Shown piece by piece: positions 41,931 through 53,500 of a DNA stretch of 64,000 nucleotides (its first letter is position 1; the number at the start of each line of letters is the position of its first letter). Under the pieces are notes generated by a model that made no database searches, was not told the origin of the DNA, and was given only the letters and a program-made list of their open reading frames with translations. The stretch is from Xenoacremonium recifei (lineage: Eukaryota; Ascomycota; Sordariomycetes; Hypocreales; Nectriaceae), in NCBI GenBank assembly GCA_012184525.1, contig WOFQ01000006.1, forward strand, positions 620,001-684,000, read 5' to 3'. Position numbers and translations under genes: made by a program.

Positions 41931-43212
41931 ATGGGGTTTCCTACCGGGCTTCCAAAGCAGTTGACAGGGCCGATGGCCTGGGAGGGGTCAGACTTTGACC
42001 AAAAGCCTGAGGAATACACTCTCACGCTGACTCAAAATGACCTCTTGGGAATAGAGAATGCCGTCGCCCATTTCAAGAGTCAGTCTCCTCCCTTGAAAAT
42101 CCGAAGTCAGATGCTAACTGCTATTCTTTCTAGGTCTTGGTCTTCAGCGAGGCTCCGTCGATCGGTCGACCTTCCCCCTCCCTGAGGATCTCGTTACGAA
42201 GCTTCGAAGCGTCCAAGATACCTTGAACAACGGTCGTGGGTTTCAAGTCATTCGCGGAATTGACCCTACCTCCTACAATGATGAAGAACACATTCTCATC
42301 TTTACGGGCATCTGTGCCAATGTCGCCACGCAGCGGAATTGGTTCGTCGGTATGTAATGGAAGCCTCCAACACAACAAGACCCTGTTTCTAAAACAGTAG
42401 TGTAGATCACATTCGACACGAAAGACAAGATATTGCTTCTGGCGTCAACTTGCGCCCGCCTGAGTTACCCGTAGCAATGGTGAGACGTTCCTTCAGATTA
42501 GAAACCTTGACTATTTCGCTAACCCTTTGGTTCGCTATAGGACTTCCACACCGACGCAGATGCAGGTGCAATTCTTGCACTGTTCATGGAGAACAAGCCC
42601 AACTCTGGTGGCAGCCAGCACTTTGTCAAGCTTTTGGCGCATCTACAATACTCTCATTGAGGAGTCCCCAGAGGTCATCAAAGAGCTTGCGTCCGACTGG
42701 TACTGGGAGATTCCGAACAAAGAGGAACTCTCCGAACCTAACATTGTCCTGCCACGCAGACAACTTATTGGCCAAGCCGACGGCAAGCTGCAGATCAACT
42801 ATGCTAAAGCCTATCTCGCTGGGCACCCCCAATACCCCAGAAACCCAGATGCACCCCCCTGTCTGCTTCCCAAGAGGCTGCCCTCAAGATCCTGAGCAAC
42901 GTTGCGTAGAAGCACAGCTTTGAACTTGACTCTCAGGCTGGGGACATCCTGCTAGTCAACAACTTCTCGATCATGCATGCTAGAGACGCATTCTTAGATG
43001 ATGTAGGCTCTGGCGAAATCCGCCATGTGCTTCGCCTCTGGCTTCGTGATCAAGACAGCTGGCCGGTGGCTTCTTCGCTGCGCAGCATCAAACCTGCTAA
43101 GGCTTGGGATGTTCCGGCTGAAGAGCAGACACTGCACACCCTGGCTGAATGGATGCATCTACCGCGCCCGATCCGTTCAGTCGACAGCGCAACAACGTGT
43201 CAGCATAATTGA
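41931..43212 (+). pseudogene. Broken TauD/TfdA-family Fe(II)/2-oxoglutarate dioxygenase
   Basis: Exons can be traced at 41931-42078, 42134-42349, 42406-42479 and 42541-43212. The start reads GFPTGLPKQLTGPMAWEGSDF, and the iron-binding motif is intact (AMDFHTDADAG, across an intron). Later come HARDAFLDDVGSGEIRHV and LRLWLRDQDSW, which carry the distal His/Arg region. The last exon is damaged. There is a frameshift at about 42612-42625 (between QHFV and FWRIYNTLIEESPEV), a second in a C run at about 42856-42862, and a TAG at 42907-42909. Homologous protein text continues in the new frame each time, so this was a full-length enzyme of about 380 residues. Base-calling error in the C run could explain one lesion but not all three. 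Confidence 0.75.
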
Positions 43213-43391
43213 ACAAGCTGCGTTGATAGAGATTTTTGGCTTGCATTTGCGTCAATGAATAGGGAGTGACAGACAAGATTGCTAAGACGGGCCAGATTGA
43301 CAAGTTGAACGCGTATCCCAATACGTATTTGTTTTGTTTACAAACTTAATCGCTATTTTAACCTTGGCATACATAATCTTGACGTGCCAGT

Positions 43392-43713
43392 CTAAGTTGA
43401 AACTATTAATAGAATTTCTAATGTGATGTCGACGATGACGAGACTGATCCGTCCAAGTACAATCAACCGACGCACTAATTTCCGCATGGCCTTCCCATTC
43501 GCCTTTCTCTTCGTGTCTTCAACTTGAGCGAATTCTTTTTTGGAGCTGGGTGGTGCTGCATCGAAACCGGTCTCGAACTTGTGGGTGTCTGGCTTCTCAA
43601 ATCGCTGTTGTTGGTTGGAGTGTTTCTTCATTACTGTTAGATGAATCTTCGATGAGGTGCTAGAGACCACTTACCTCACAGCGCGGCTGTGTTTGGGAGC
43701 GGGGATCGATCAT
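43392..43713 (-). CDS. Small hypothetical protein
   Basis: Two exons, 43713-43675 and 43625-43392, would give 90 residues beginning MIDPRSQTQPRCE and continuing with a Lys/Gln-rich, hydrophilic segment (RFEKPDTHKFETGFDAAPP). The donor GTAAGT is perfect; the acceptor AAG is weak. The last 25 residues are hydrophobic and could be a membrane anchor. I recognise no family. The phased CCGGTT sites lie 130-220 bp upstream of its start, in promoter position. Confidence 0.4.
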
Positions 43714-43843
43714 ATTGGTTGATGGAAATGTGCCTATATGAAATAGTTGCGTAGTGTTTTGCATCAATGCAACGCTCTTCGAAAGGTTAGATAGAAGCGC
43801 CCTAACTCATTACACTTTTATTTTATTTTGGATCCCATTCTGG

Positions 43844-43936
43844 CCGGTTGGGGTTCCTGGAAAGTCCGGTTGGTATGCGCAACTTGGCCGGTTGACCCTA
43901 GATTTTCGCCGGTTAGGGGTTGAAGACTGGCCGGTC
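43844..43936. promoter_or_regulatory. Five helically phased CCGGT(T/C) sites
   Basis: CCGGTT occurs at 43844, 43866, 43888 and 43909, and CCGGTC at 43931, with spacings of 22, 22, 21 and 22 bp, about two turns of DNA. The sequence between them is not conserved beyond the preceding TGG/TCG, so it is not a simple tandem repeat. Such phasing suits a protein array on one face of the helix. CCGGTT is half of the AACCGGTT site of Grainyhead/CP2-type factors and also contains a CGG triplet of the kind bound by Zn2Cys6 factors. The factor is unknown. Confidence 0.6.
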
Positions 43937-44094
43937 CAGCACATCCTCTGCTGACTGATCAGTCAAGCTGAGAGTGTCACATGCCCAAGAAACAAGCTTG
44001 AGGAAAGGTCAGTAAGCAACTGTTAGTCGAGGTTGAGCCGGCGATTCAGAAGTCCCGAAGCAGCAGTATTTGCAGAGTCGACATGCTGAACAAG

Positions 44095-44910
44095 TCAAAG
44101 CGTCAACGGCTCTTTGGAAGGCGAGTATTGCATGACCGCCAGCTCGACGCCCTGGGGCACAATATCGTCGCCATCAATGTGTATATCGAAGAGACTCGCG
44201 TATCCCAATGAGTTGTAGAGTTTCTTGCCCATCTTTGCGGCAATGACGCCTTGAGAAACCTTCTCTGACTTGGCGAAATCCATGCCCCATCGAGTGAGAA
44301 GGGTGCCGTGACCGCGCCCCCAATACGCGGGATGCACAACAATCATCTCCATCTCAGATAGATTGCGCAAATGATCTTCTGCTTTCTCAAGGTGTTCGCC
44401 CAGTTTGTCGCAGTGGGCCTTCTCCATGTCTCTCATGGGGTTCGTCGGCAGTTCGGGGTAGGGAGCTGAAGAAGAAGTCAGGTATATGATAAGTAGCAAC
44501 ATGTGCAGCAGGGGCTAGTTACCATCGTCATTCTGAAAACGCCCCTTCAGTTCGCTATCTGGCTCGAGTCTCCAGCAAGCAACACCGACGACTACCTCAT
44601 CGCCAGCCTTAGGTGCCTCCCAGCCATTGTTACCGGGGATAATAGCGCTGGATTTCTCTCCTTCGTTGGGGTCAAACTTGTCGGTTGCGACGAGAATGAT
44701 ACGGTCTTGGCTTTTGATGGCCGAGGAGAACTCGAGGCGGTAGGACAGGAGGGTGTCTTCCGGGAATTTAGCATGGTACGGGCGTTCCCAATCGAAGACG
44801 GGGGAGTAGCGAAAGCCTGAAGCAGCAACGATTCCGATCCGAAAGATATCAGCAGGCGACGCAACTCGCAGACGGCCCAAAGGAGGACCGGGGAAAGGAA
44901 GGGGAGCCAT
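44095..44910 (-). CDS. GNAT-family N-acetyltransferase
   Basis: Exons 44910-44523 and 44465-44095 give 252 residues, starting MAPLPFPGPPLGRLRVASPAD. The acetyl-CoA loop is MIVVHPAYWGRGHGTLLTRW, with the R-G-x-G-T signature at about 180-184, preceded by the beta-4 strand typical of GNAT enzymes. The N-terminal half (FRYSPVFDWERPYH, EFSSAIKSQDRIILVA) matches fungal GNATs of unknown substrate. The frame is intact. A RIP-damaged partial copy (38585-38808) and a shorter fragment (35992-36052) lie in the same island. This copy shows no obvious RIP damage, so it either escaped or is the donor. The substrate cannot be inferred. Confidence 0.83.
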
Positions 44911-45524
44911 GGCGCGTCGCGTTGGGTTAGTGCGGCTCTGGAGGCTGAGTTGCTGATGGTTGAAAGGCGCCGCAATTTATAAGTAGATCATGTTGGTTGA
45001 GGTGCGACACGCAGGGCGGCTGCGGCGGCTTCCTTATTGGCTTATGCAGGTTGCTCAAACTCGCCGGTTGGCAATGCCCCGCTTGCCCGTACTTATGTAA
45101 ATCAAAACGGAGAGTGCTCCGTAATAGTAACTGTGACGGAGACGGAGCGCCTGCGAGACGATTTCGGCCCCCCTTCGCAGCACAGAGTAAAATATTTATA
45201 CTTTACCGGCCTTACCTTCCCAGGGCTTCTCTATTACTTATTTATTTCCCAGCTAATTTAATTATTATTTGCTCGCAATATACTTATAAGTAATCCTGCA
45301 AGGAGAAGCCCGCAACCCTGGTCTGATGAATTTCACAGTGAAACAGAACCACCTCGCTAACTCAAAGTATGGCTTCTTTTGGCCCTGGAGCCTGCGCCAG
45401 GTTGCTTCGAACGCTGCGCTTAATGTCTTGGGTGGGCTGTTTGGGGTCTTTCGAAGTTCCCTGAGATCTTGACACTCCTGGATAGATCGGAAGTAGGAAT
45501 CTGCCCAGAAATTCATAAGCAAGC
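44911..45524. other. GNAT promoter region and AT-rich tail
   Basis: The first 200 bp upstream of the GNAT start are fairly GC-rich and contain another CCGGTT at about 45063. From 45190 the DNA is AT-rich. A minus-strand frame at 45265-45522 (85 codons) is open but not recognised; it may be a transposon or gene relic. Confidence 0.4.
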
Positions 45525-45606
45525 GAATTTAGGCTTTAGGGGTACATTTTTACCTCTAAATAATTCTATATATCTAAAGATGAAGAAATCGGCATTAGGC
45601 CTCGCC
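45525..45606 (-). repeat. Right arm of the 10.3-kb inverted bracket repeat
   Basis: Reverse complement of the sequence at 35281-35371, with about five substitutions over 82 aligned bases and one 9-nt gap. It lies in AT-rich DNA. Outside the aligned part the two flanks are unrelated. Confidence 0.85.
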
Positions 45607-47012
45607 TAGAATAGTAGACTATTATATAATATTACCTATATTTAAAGTATTTATTAGTTCACCTGGGTTATTAAGTGAGTTATTCTGTAAGTAAGCTAGA
45701 TTACTAGATTATCTCGTCGACCTAATGATCTAACGATGATTCATCCCTTATCCTGCCATTCTTCCACTTACATAAACGAGGTCACACCCCACTGCCATCC
45801 CACGTCCCAGGTGTCTCTCCGAGAGAGCGAGAAGAGAGCCCTGCCCCTGTCGCTGCACGCTGAGCCGCCCCCGAGCAATCGGCTCTCGTCCCCTCCGCCC
45901 GCCACCATGCACGCCCGCCAGGCCACAACCACGGCACAGCCAAACACTACTCCGTGAGGCTCACTAGCCCGCGGCACTCCCACCCAAGCAAACATCCCGA
46001 CCGCCCTGGTCTGGCAGCTGTCATCCGCAGCGTTGGGCAGCACTGCGTCTGGGGATCCACGCCGGCCGTCCCATTCGCCAATCCAGCGCTGCAACACCAC
46101 GCCGCATGACGGAGGCGGACAGGGCCTCAGGCGGGACTGCCGTGGGAACATTTCGCTGGATGACGGGGTGATTCTGGCAGCGCCTCGGGCCATGGGGTCG
46201 GATGTTGCTGCATGGCCTGGTTTGCGGGTGGTGAGAGTCGAGTCCTGCTGTGGGATGAGCCGGCCAAAGACGGTGAAGGCAGCTTGAGTCCAAAGAGCGA
46301 AAACGAAGAGGAGAAACAAGTTTCAAAGTCAAACAAGGGGGTATTGTCTTTTTTTCATGCACCCAGTTGCAGAGTCCTAGTAGTTGTAGTAGTAAAAACA
46401 AGTCGTGGAACGTCAAACTGCCATCCTGAAGCCGCCGCCAAGTATCCAAAAGGGTCATTTAAAAAAGTGAATAAAACGCCAGGGGTAGATCATCTCCAAG
46501 TAAATAGATAAAAAGAATTAACGAGAGCCGTGAGGCCAATTTTCCTTCTTGCGTTGCGTAGCGTAGCGTTGCGTTCTGTAGCCGCGAGGCCATCAATCTT
46601 CAGAGTTCCAAGCGCCGCGCCCTCCATTGTGAAAAAACATTCCCATCTTCGTACAGTCTCGGCCAGCGTTTGTGTTTGTGATTTATTTTGTTCTTAGTCG
46701 GTGTCGGTTCCAATTGGTAGCGTAGGGGTTGTGGGTTGGTGTGTGTATTTGTGTGTAGGAGTGAGTATGCGTGTGAGTTTCGATGTCGAGTATGGCGGTC
46801 CTGTGATAACCCGCGCAGGAGCCTGGCCTCTCTTTGTTTCCGCTGGGTTCGTGCTTCTGACGACTCAATTATCCTGAGGAATCCGTATCTGCTGCTCGTC
46901 TCGCCCAAGTTCCGGCTGTTGTCTGGGTTGTCCATGACTGGATGCAGCCATAGGAGAGGCGACGGGGAGGTTCCAGGTGCATTCAAGGCTGGTGCATGAA
47001 TGAGAGATCGGC
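45607..47012. other. Intergenic, no supported gene
   Basis: 1.4 kb. The first 120 bp are AT-rich, and then composition returns to normal near 45740, marking the edge of the island. A minus-strand frame (45768-46319) begins with a hydrophobic stretch but is otherwise unconvincing. A small array of GCGTT/GCGTA units lies near 46550-46575. The part just before 47013 is probably the Cnl1 3' flank. Confidence 0.4.
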
Positions 47013-47543
47013 TTAGTGTCGGGATCGATGCGATGAGCGATGGGTATGGCTGTGACTATGTCGATGCGACGACGAGTGCGAGTGCCGATGTCGACTCGAC
47101 CCGCTGGAGTCTATGTCCCGCTCTAAGCTTTCGACCCGCGACCTGTATCCCTTGACAATCTCCTTGATGTGCGCGATGCGGTCAAAGTCCACCTCCAGTT
47201 CGTCCAGTTGATGCAGGATCTCCGTGTACCGCGCAATCTCGGCGTCGGCACCAGCGATGATGTTGTTCGCATCGTCATACTGCAGCTGGGTGAACCGCTG
47301 AGCTTCGTAACTCAGGTGCTGGATCTGTGTCTCGATGTTGGCCATCAGCCGGTCGAAGTAGCGTCCTAGGGCGGCCAGCGACGAGCCGTCGAGCAGCAAG
47401 AGTCCCTGACTGCTGGCTCGACTGGCAGCCCTCGAGCTGCTGGACCCTCCGCCTCCCCCCAACGCCGCCTGGCCCTGGCGCAGCAGCTGGACCTCTTCGG
47501 CGCTCAGCCCTAGCTGGGTATCGGGGACGGCCTGGGTAGACAT
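47013..47543 (-). CDS. cnl1: BLOC-1 subunit Cnl1
   Basis: A single exon of 176 residues from the ATG at 47543 (MSTQAVPDTQLGLSAEEVQL); an in-frame ATG nine codons upstream is possible but adds only a Ser/Pro repeat. The N-terminus has LLRQGQAALGGGG and a Ser-rich linker with ASRASSQGLLLLDGSSLAAL. The middle is a coiled coil (YFDRLMANIETQIQHLSYEA, EIARYTEILHQLDELEVDFD, IAHIKEIVKGYRSRVESLER). The tail is a His/Ser/Arg-rich repeat. This matches fungal Cnl1, a small subunit of the BLOC-1 complex that acts at endosomes. It is the last recognisable gene in the window. Confidence 0.8.
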   Translation of the reverse strand: MSTQAVPDTQLGLSAEEVQLLRQGQAALGGGGGSSSSRAASRASSQGLLLLDGSSLAALGRYFDRLMANIETQIQHLSYEAQRFTQLQYDDANNIIAGADAEIARYTEILHQLDELEVDFDRIAHIKEIVKGYRSRVESLERDIDSSGSSRHRHSHSSSHRHSHSHTHRSSHRSRH

Positions 47544-50500
47544 GGCGTGCGAGGGCGAGGGCGAGGGCAAGCGGCGCCCAGGGTCCGCTACCTACAGCGC
47601 GCAGAGGTCAGAGAGTGAGAGATCGCGACGTCAGCAGCACCAGCGACTGGCGAGTATGGTGTCCTTGTGAGGAAATAGTTGAAGTGTTTGTAGTAGCGCG
47701 GGGGCACGACGGGGGCTTCGATGTTTCTTGGGCAGAGTAATGGCTGCGGCTTGGGACATGGACTTGATCGATTCGAGAGCGGCAAGGATATCGGTGGCCT
47801 CGATGGCGGCGACGATGACGGCGACGAGGATGCGAGTGCGGGATAGAGAACAGCTGGAGGCCCTAGGATTGGCGAATGCTGTGCTGCGCAGAGCATCATG
47901 ATATCGGGATGGCGGCGACAGCGGGCATCATCGGTCGAGTCGGGTCGAGGCACAAGCAAGAAACGAAGCGCGATTCGATAATAGAGACACCCCAAACCCC
48001 CAAGAAAGGAAAAGAGGTCGAGAGACCGGCAACCAGAGACACCGCGAAAAGAGAGAGAGAAGGAGAGAAGAAGGCAGATGGGGTCGGTGAACCGAGGAGG
48101 TCAAGGTCCGCTGGGTTGAAAGCTGCTTTCTGGGGATATCTTGATAGGCGCTGGTGATTGGAGAATGGATGGAGGGGGCCCTTGTCTTGGGTGGGTGACG
48201 GGGGGGGATGAGAGAGGAGGATCTGCTTGTTTGGCGCGAAAACAGCGTCGAGGCCCAAGCAGCCGCAATCAGAGGCAAGCTGCAGCGGAGAGAGCGTGGG
48301 AGGGCGATGTGATTCGGCTGCAATTGTGCTTTTGCACTGTTCTGATCTGGTTTGGCGTTGGCGTTGGCGTTGGTGTGGAGGAGATGTTGGGGCGGGCGAG
48401 CGAAACAATGCCGACGATTTTCGGTGAAGATGCCGGCCGTGATGGGCTCGAGCTCCTCGTCGAGCAAACGGGGGGTTTCGTTAGGCGAGTCTTGACGGGC
48501 TGGCGCCAGCTGCGAGAGCGAGAGAGGGGGAAGAGAGAGGAAAAGAGGGCTGCTGGAGTGTGGGATTCGCAGCGGTGGGTTGCGCAGCAGAGAGCCAGCA
48601 GGGGTGTTTTCCTTTTGATTGATAACCGGCGCGGCCCCAAGCCAAGGTTGCAGTAGTTTCTCGTTGGACAATGTGCTCTCCTGCGGCTGGTTTGCGGTAG
48701 CTTGTCTGGAGCGGCGATGATGGTTGGTGATGTTTTACCTGGCCGACCGGGGGGTGTTTGCCGGTCGTCTGGCGCCGTCTGTGATATCTCCTGTTTGCAG
48801 AGGCTGTATCTCGCTGATGGATGGTGGTTGTCGAGGCCGTGTTTGCGGCTTCAGCACGTGTTGCGCAACGACTGGCCTCGGGATGCAACGATGGCTCTTG
48901 GATCTCGTGATCCCCCCTTCCTTGCCTGCTCGACGTGTCGAATACAATACTTTATGCTTCGCGCGACCACGACGTCGCAGTACCGACAGACGGGGACCGA
49001 AGAGCGAACCCGTGGTAATGAAATTGCGCTAGCTCCGCTTTCTCAGCCCCAGAGTGATGAGGAACGGCTGGCACGAGACGAAAAAGCAAGCAAGAAGCGA
49101 CCGGGCCAGATTAGCGGTCTGGGGAGCGTTCGTTCTGCCGGGCGGGCTTTTATGTTGAGGTGCCGTTTCGCGTGGTCAATGGTTTCGTGTAATCATAGCA
49201 GGGCGAAAGGGGGCTCGCTGTGGGCGGCGATGGTGGTGAGAGAGAACTTGAGAGCGCGCGACAGCGAACGAGCGAGGATCCCCGGTACGAAAACGAGTTT
49301 GATCTCGGTGGATAACCCGGAAGCAGACCGAGAGAAGCCGAGATTGGATGCTGATGGCTGTCTGTCGAGAATCTTGACCGAGTTTTGGCGGTTGTTTGTA
49401 GCTGGAGAGGCAGCTTATTAAAGTCGATGTTGAGCCCCAGACCACAGGTTGAAAAGGAGAAAGGGCAAGAGCTGGCCAAGGGAAGGAGCATTCCTTGCCC
49501 GGCCATGTCAATGACGAACGACAACAAATAATCGTCCTACAACTGGATCCCGACAACACTTTCCCATCCATCCCATCTCAAACATTAAACCACCGCCTTT
49601 TCGCAGGTCAGGAGACGGATCATGATAGAATCCCGCTGTAGCGTCGCACTTACAAGGTCCCTCCAGCCGCGGACAATAACGACCTGTCGTATGTTCACAG
49701 GATGGACGGATGGACTGAAAGCTGAGACCTGGCTTCCTTGGCACAGCCTGGTCGCCGGAATTCCGGATCCGCGTTCCCCTACGGCAGAATCGTTGAGTAT
49801 CCTCCTCTCTTCCCTGTCATGGCGCTTTCTGACCCGACTCCCTGGCCCTCTGCGCTCTCACGCCTGGCCTTCCCTGCTGGCCTGCGCGCCTGTCATCACC
49901 GGTCTGGAGCCTCGGGAATTGCGACGGGGAGCAGCAAGACGGGCATTCCCTGACCTTGAAGAGCCGAGGTGAGTGGTTCGGTTTCGTCACGTCAGGCTGG
50001 GGATCGGGATGGGAGCATGGCGTTCTGCACCTGTGCCGCCCCAAGGCCCTACCCTAGAGCACGGCCCACGCAGGATGGGAATGGGAAGCAGCGCGGGAAG
50101 GTTCACCCCTGTAAGCAGCCCTACTGCCTAGAAGGGTAGGTCGCTAATGTACTGCGCACGTGTGCCCCAAGCAGGCCTCCTCCATTCACCAACGGCCAGT
50201 GACTCCACAGGCCTCGACACCCTCCAGCTTCATCCATCTTGATCCATGGTTCACGCCGCCGGTATCACCGTTCATCAGCCATCATCGGCGTTGCAACTCG
50301 TCCCCATCGCGAACCCGCCAACTCCCGAAACCCCGTCCGTCTTCCCGCGAGACTGTCTCACTTCCTCAACGCCGACTGGCCTCGTCTCGCCGATGAATTC
50401 ATCCGCCGTGGCGCGCGCCAAACGAAACGGAACACACCCCCGGCGGAGGCGGCGCCGTAGAGGGCATCGATGCGCCGTGACACCAATTTTCAGTCACAAT

Positions 50501-53500
50501 CTAAGACATCCCAGTTTCCACAGTCTCAGAATTCCGGCTATTACCACCATGGCTGCATCCCACAGCACCTGTGTGCGTCCTGCGTGCGTCCTGCGTCTGG
50601 CCGTCTGTAACGGAGCAGATGGCAACCTTCAGCCTCATGACGACTTTGCCCGTCCGTTCTTCCATAGCTTGGCATTTCCCGGCGAATGCGAATGGCCTTC
50701 CTTACCCAGACCCCGGACGCTACCTCCCGAGTTGGACCATCCCTCCGGTAGCAACCTCCTTCCTACCGTCTTCTAGGGTAACATCCTCCCCCTGCTGCCG
50801 CGAACACCTGCTCGCCATCAAGGATTCCGGGTGTGTGGAGTGCATTATCCCGCTGCAAGCAATCCCTTTCTCAAACCCCGACTTGGGCTCACCACCCCGC
50901 GAAGCCCCGAATGCTGTGCCTCTCCCGATGCACGCGCTGACTTTCTCCCCGGATTCAGGCAACGATCATCTCACATCGATGTTGCTCAGAAACGCTGTAC
51001 AACCGACATCCGTGGACAAGATGCCCTTCATCGTATGAGGCCTCCGGTGACACAAGGAAAGGTGTGACTCGAGTGTTCTCATCTCGCACAGTCTTGCGGA
51101 GAGCTGGAGCTCTACCGAGATCTGAGCCCCGCGCCGTGGCACCATTGCGGCTCCGGGACCACTTCAGGTCAGTCACTGCAGATGCACCCATGTTACGCGG
51201 CTTCTTCCAGGTCCCTTCGGGTCGTTTCCTCGTCTCGTCGACGGAGCCAGGTTGCCTACAGCCGTGACGTGAAATGCAAGCCCATCCACCAGTTCATGCG
51301 CGCTATATATAAGGCGGATGGCTGCATCTTGACACGATCCGCATGTGTCACTGACACGATCGACTCTCAAAGTCTCGAGGTTCCGGAGGATTTCATGATT
51401 ACTCGGTGCCCAAGACCAACCTGGGGGGTAACCTGCGAAACATTCTCAACGCCAATCAGCGCCCATATGAAAGAGTCTCCCTGACAGTGGCTCGGGAAAA
51501 GCTTTTCCTCCCGTATCCCCAGCAGTGTGATCACACGAGACCCCCAGGTTCAGTATCGAATTGCTTAATTCCAGGGGTTATCTCAGGTCAACTAATTCCA
51601 GTCCAGCTTCGTATGTGTCGATCTTTCTGCTCGTATCCAAGGCTGCGCTGGAGTGAGATGTCACTAAGCACTAGGTTAAAGATGTGACTCTCCTCGCCTT
51701 GGACGTTGGCGCCTTCAGCATGACTGGAAGTCTTTGAGAGCGCAGACTGTCATCTGACAGGCAGAAACAACCCAAAGCGTCGACGGTCGGCGGCTTAAAG
51801 CCAGCCGTTGAGGATTCGGATGCTCATGCAGTGGTTTCTTTCACCAGCAGGCAAGTCCTGGATCAAGGCTGACCGAGAACCACCCATGTTAGCGAGTGGT
51901 GCGATCTTTTTGAAAGGAGCAATTGCCGTATGACATGCCCAGGAGGATGACTCGCCAACAACCCCCCTCATTTGAAGAGCACGGATCTCCTGACTAGGCA
52001 ATCCTATCGAAGCTCTCGAAGCTGAACGTAATCCTCTGCGATTGTCATTTGAACATGGCGGGAGTTGAAACACGTCTGAAGCTCGACTGTATTTCTTCGT
52101 CAACTACTGTCGCTTAACTTGACCAAGTATTTGCGATGCACTCAATGTTCCGCCAAGCAAGCTTTCAAACTTCCCAGCAGATGATCAGATCATGATTGCG
52201 CACAGGTATGTCAGAACCCCTTTCACAGGAGAATGTGAAGCGAGGAGCCAGGCCTTAATTTGGAACGGAATCTTCATACCGTTGACCACAAAAAAATCTC
52301 GTTTGCGTATGAGTCCAGTTTGGAAACCGAGGCCCGAAGTATCTCCTCTTGTCAACACCACCTTGTCCAGGTGAGAAGTCCGGGCGTGCTTTCACCTCGC
52401 CACTGTACCTCCGCTTCCCCATGGGTGCACCAACCCCATGGGGCCGAGCGAGTGGTCTCAACCGGGTCCTCCCTGGTTGCTGGCCTCAGGTGCTTTCGCA
52501 TCCCCTGTGTTCGAAGCCTCTGTCACGTCAAAGTTGAATTTGAATCATGTCAGGCTAGGCATGAAGAAGAATCCATAGTTATGGGGGGAGAAGCTGAAGT
52601 CAGGTGTAGGTGAATATGAACTGGCCCCCCATACAGTAGTAGTCGTCCATTTTACTACCAAGCCATCTTTACTCAACGATTAAGGAGGCAGGTCTATTTA
52701 GGCAGCATTCCTAAATAAGATGGTCTTAAAGAAATTAGAGTATGCACCAATGAAGATGTTTACCTGTTCATAGATAGCCACGTTGCCAACCTTCTTGACT
52801 ACTCTTCTGTTCTTACTTCTTGGGAAGTTGTGCTATGTCAATGCCAAGCTTGATATATGTCTTACGTTGAAAGGGATCTCTGCTCTTCGATAGATAAGCA
52901 TATCTACTGAGCCCGGATTCAGCGATGATATCTCATCGTGCTCAGTGGATGTAGAGCGTAAGTTGGACCGCTCTCACCTGGGGTAGGGGAATGCGCATTG
53001 CAGAACACTCCATTCATCCAATTCCCCTTCCCACAAGCCTGGATGGATTATGACCCAGTACCGTTCACATTTTACTTTTCTTACCTGCTCCGTCGCAATC
53101 AGAACCCCCCCCCCCCCCTTGATGTTAGCCAGTGTCACAAGCGGTCGGTTGTCTGGGACGGATGGAACGGACACTCTTTCGTCATACTCAAATAAAGCAT
53201 TCACTTACCAAATTCACTTTTTCTCTAACTTCGGTTTGGATTTTCACATTTAAACCACAGTTTTTATGCTTTACTCCTTAGATTTCGTAGCCAGTAAGTT
53301 CTTGTCCTTAGACTCGGTGTTTCAGTGGAAGCCTTCCGCGAACGAGCACATTTGCAAACTCGAAGATGGCTCGACACCACATTTGAGTCGTCCCATACAG
53401 TTTTATCTCTTGTCATAAGATTGTGGAAGATTATTGAGTCTCTTGTGTTTCTGCCTCGAACGAGTGGTGCAGCGGTTAACCGTCCTCAAGAATGACAACA

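Noticed and set aside
45768..46319. 183-codon minus-strand frame starting with a hydrophobic segment (MFLLFVFALWTQAAFTVFG) that resembles a signal peptide
   Set aside because: The rest is low-complexity, Trp- and Gly-rich text typical of a chance frame in GC-rich DNA; other frames overlap it equally and no motif is present.
47588..47995. 135-codon minus-strand frame upstream of Cnl1
   Set aside because: Pyrimidine-rich leader DNA gives Ser/Pro-rich chance translation; no splice link to the Cnl1 start is needed.
53462..53480. Sequence resembling a tRNA A-box (TGGTGCAGCGG)
   Set aside because: No B-box, acceptor stem or cloverleaf can be formed from the following 80 bases.
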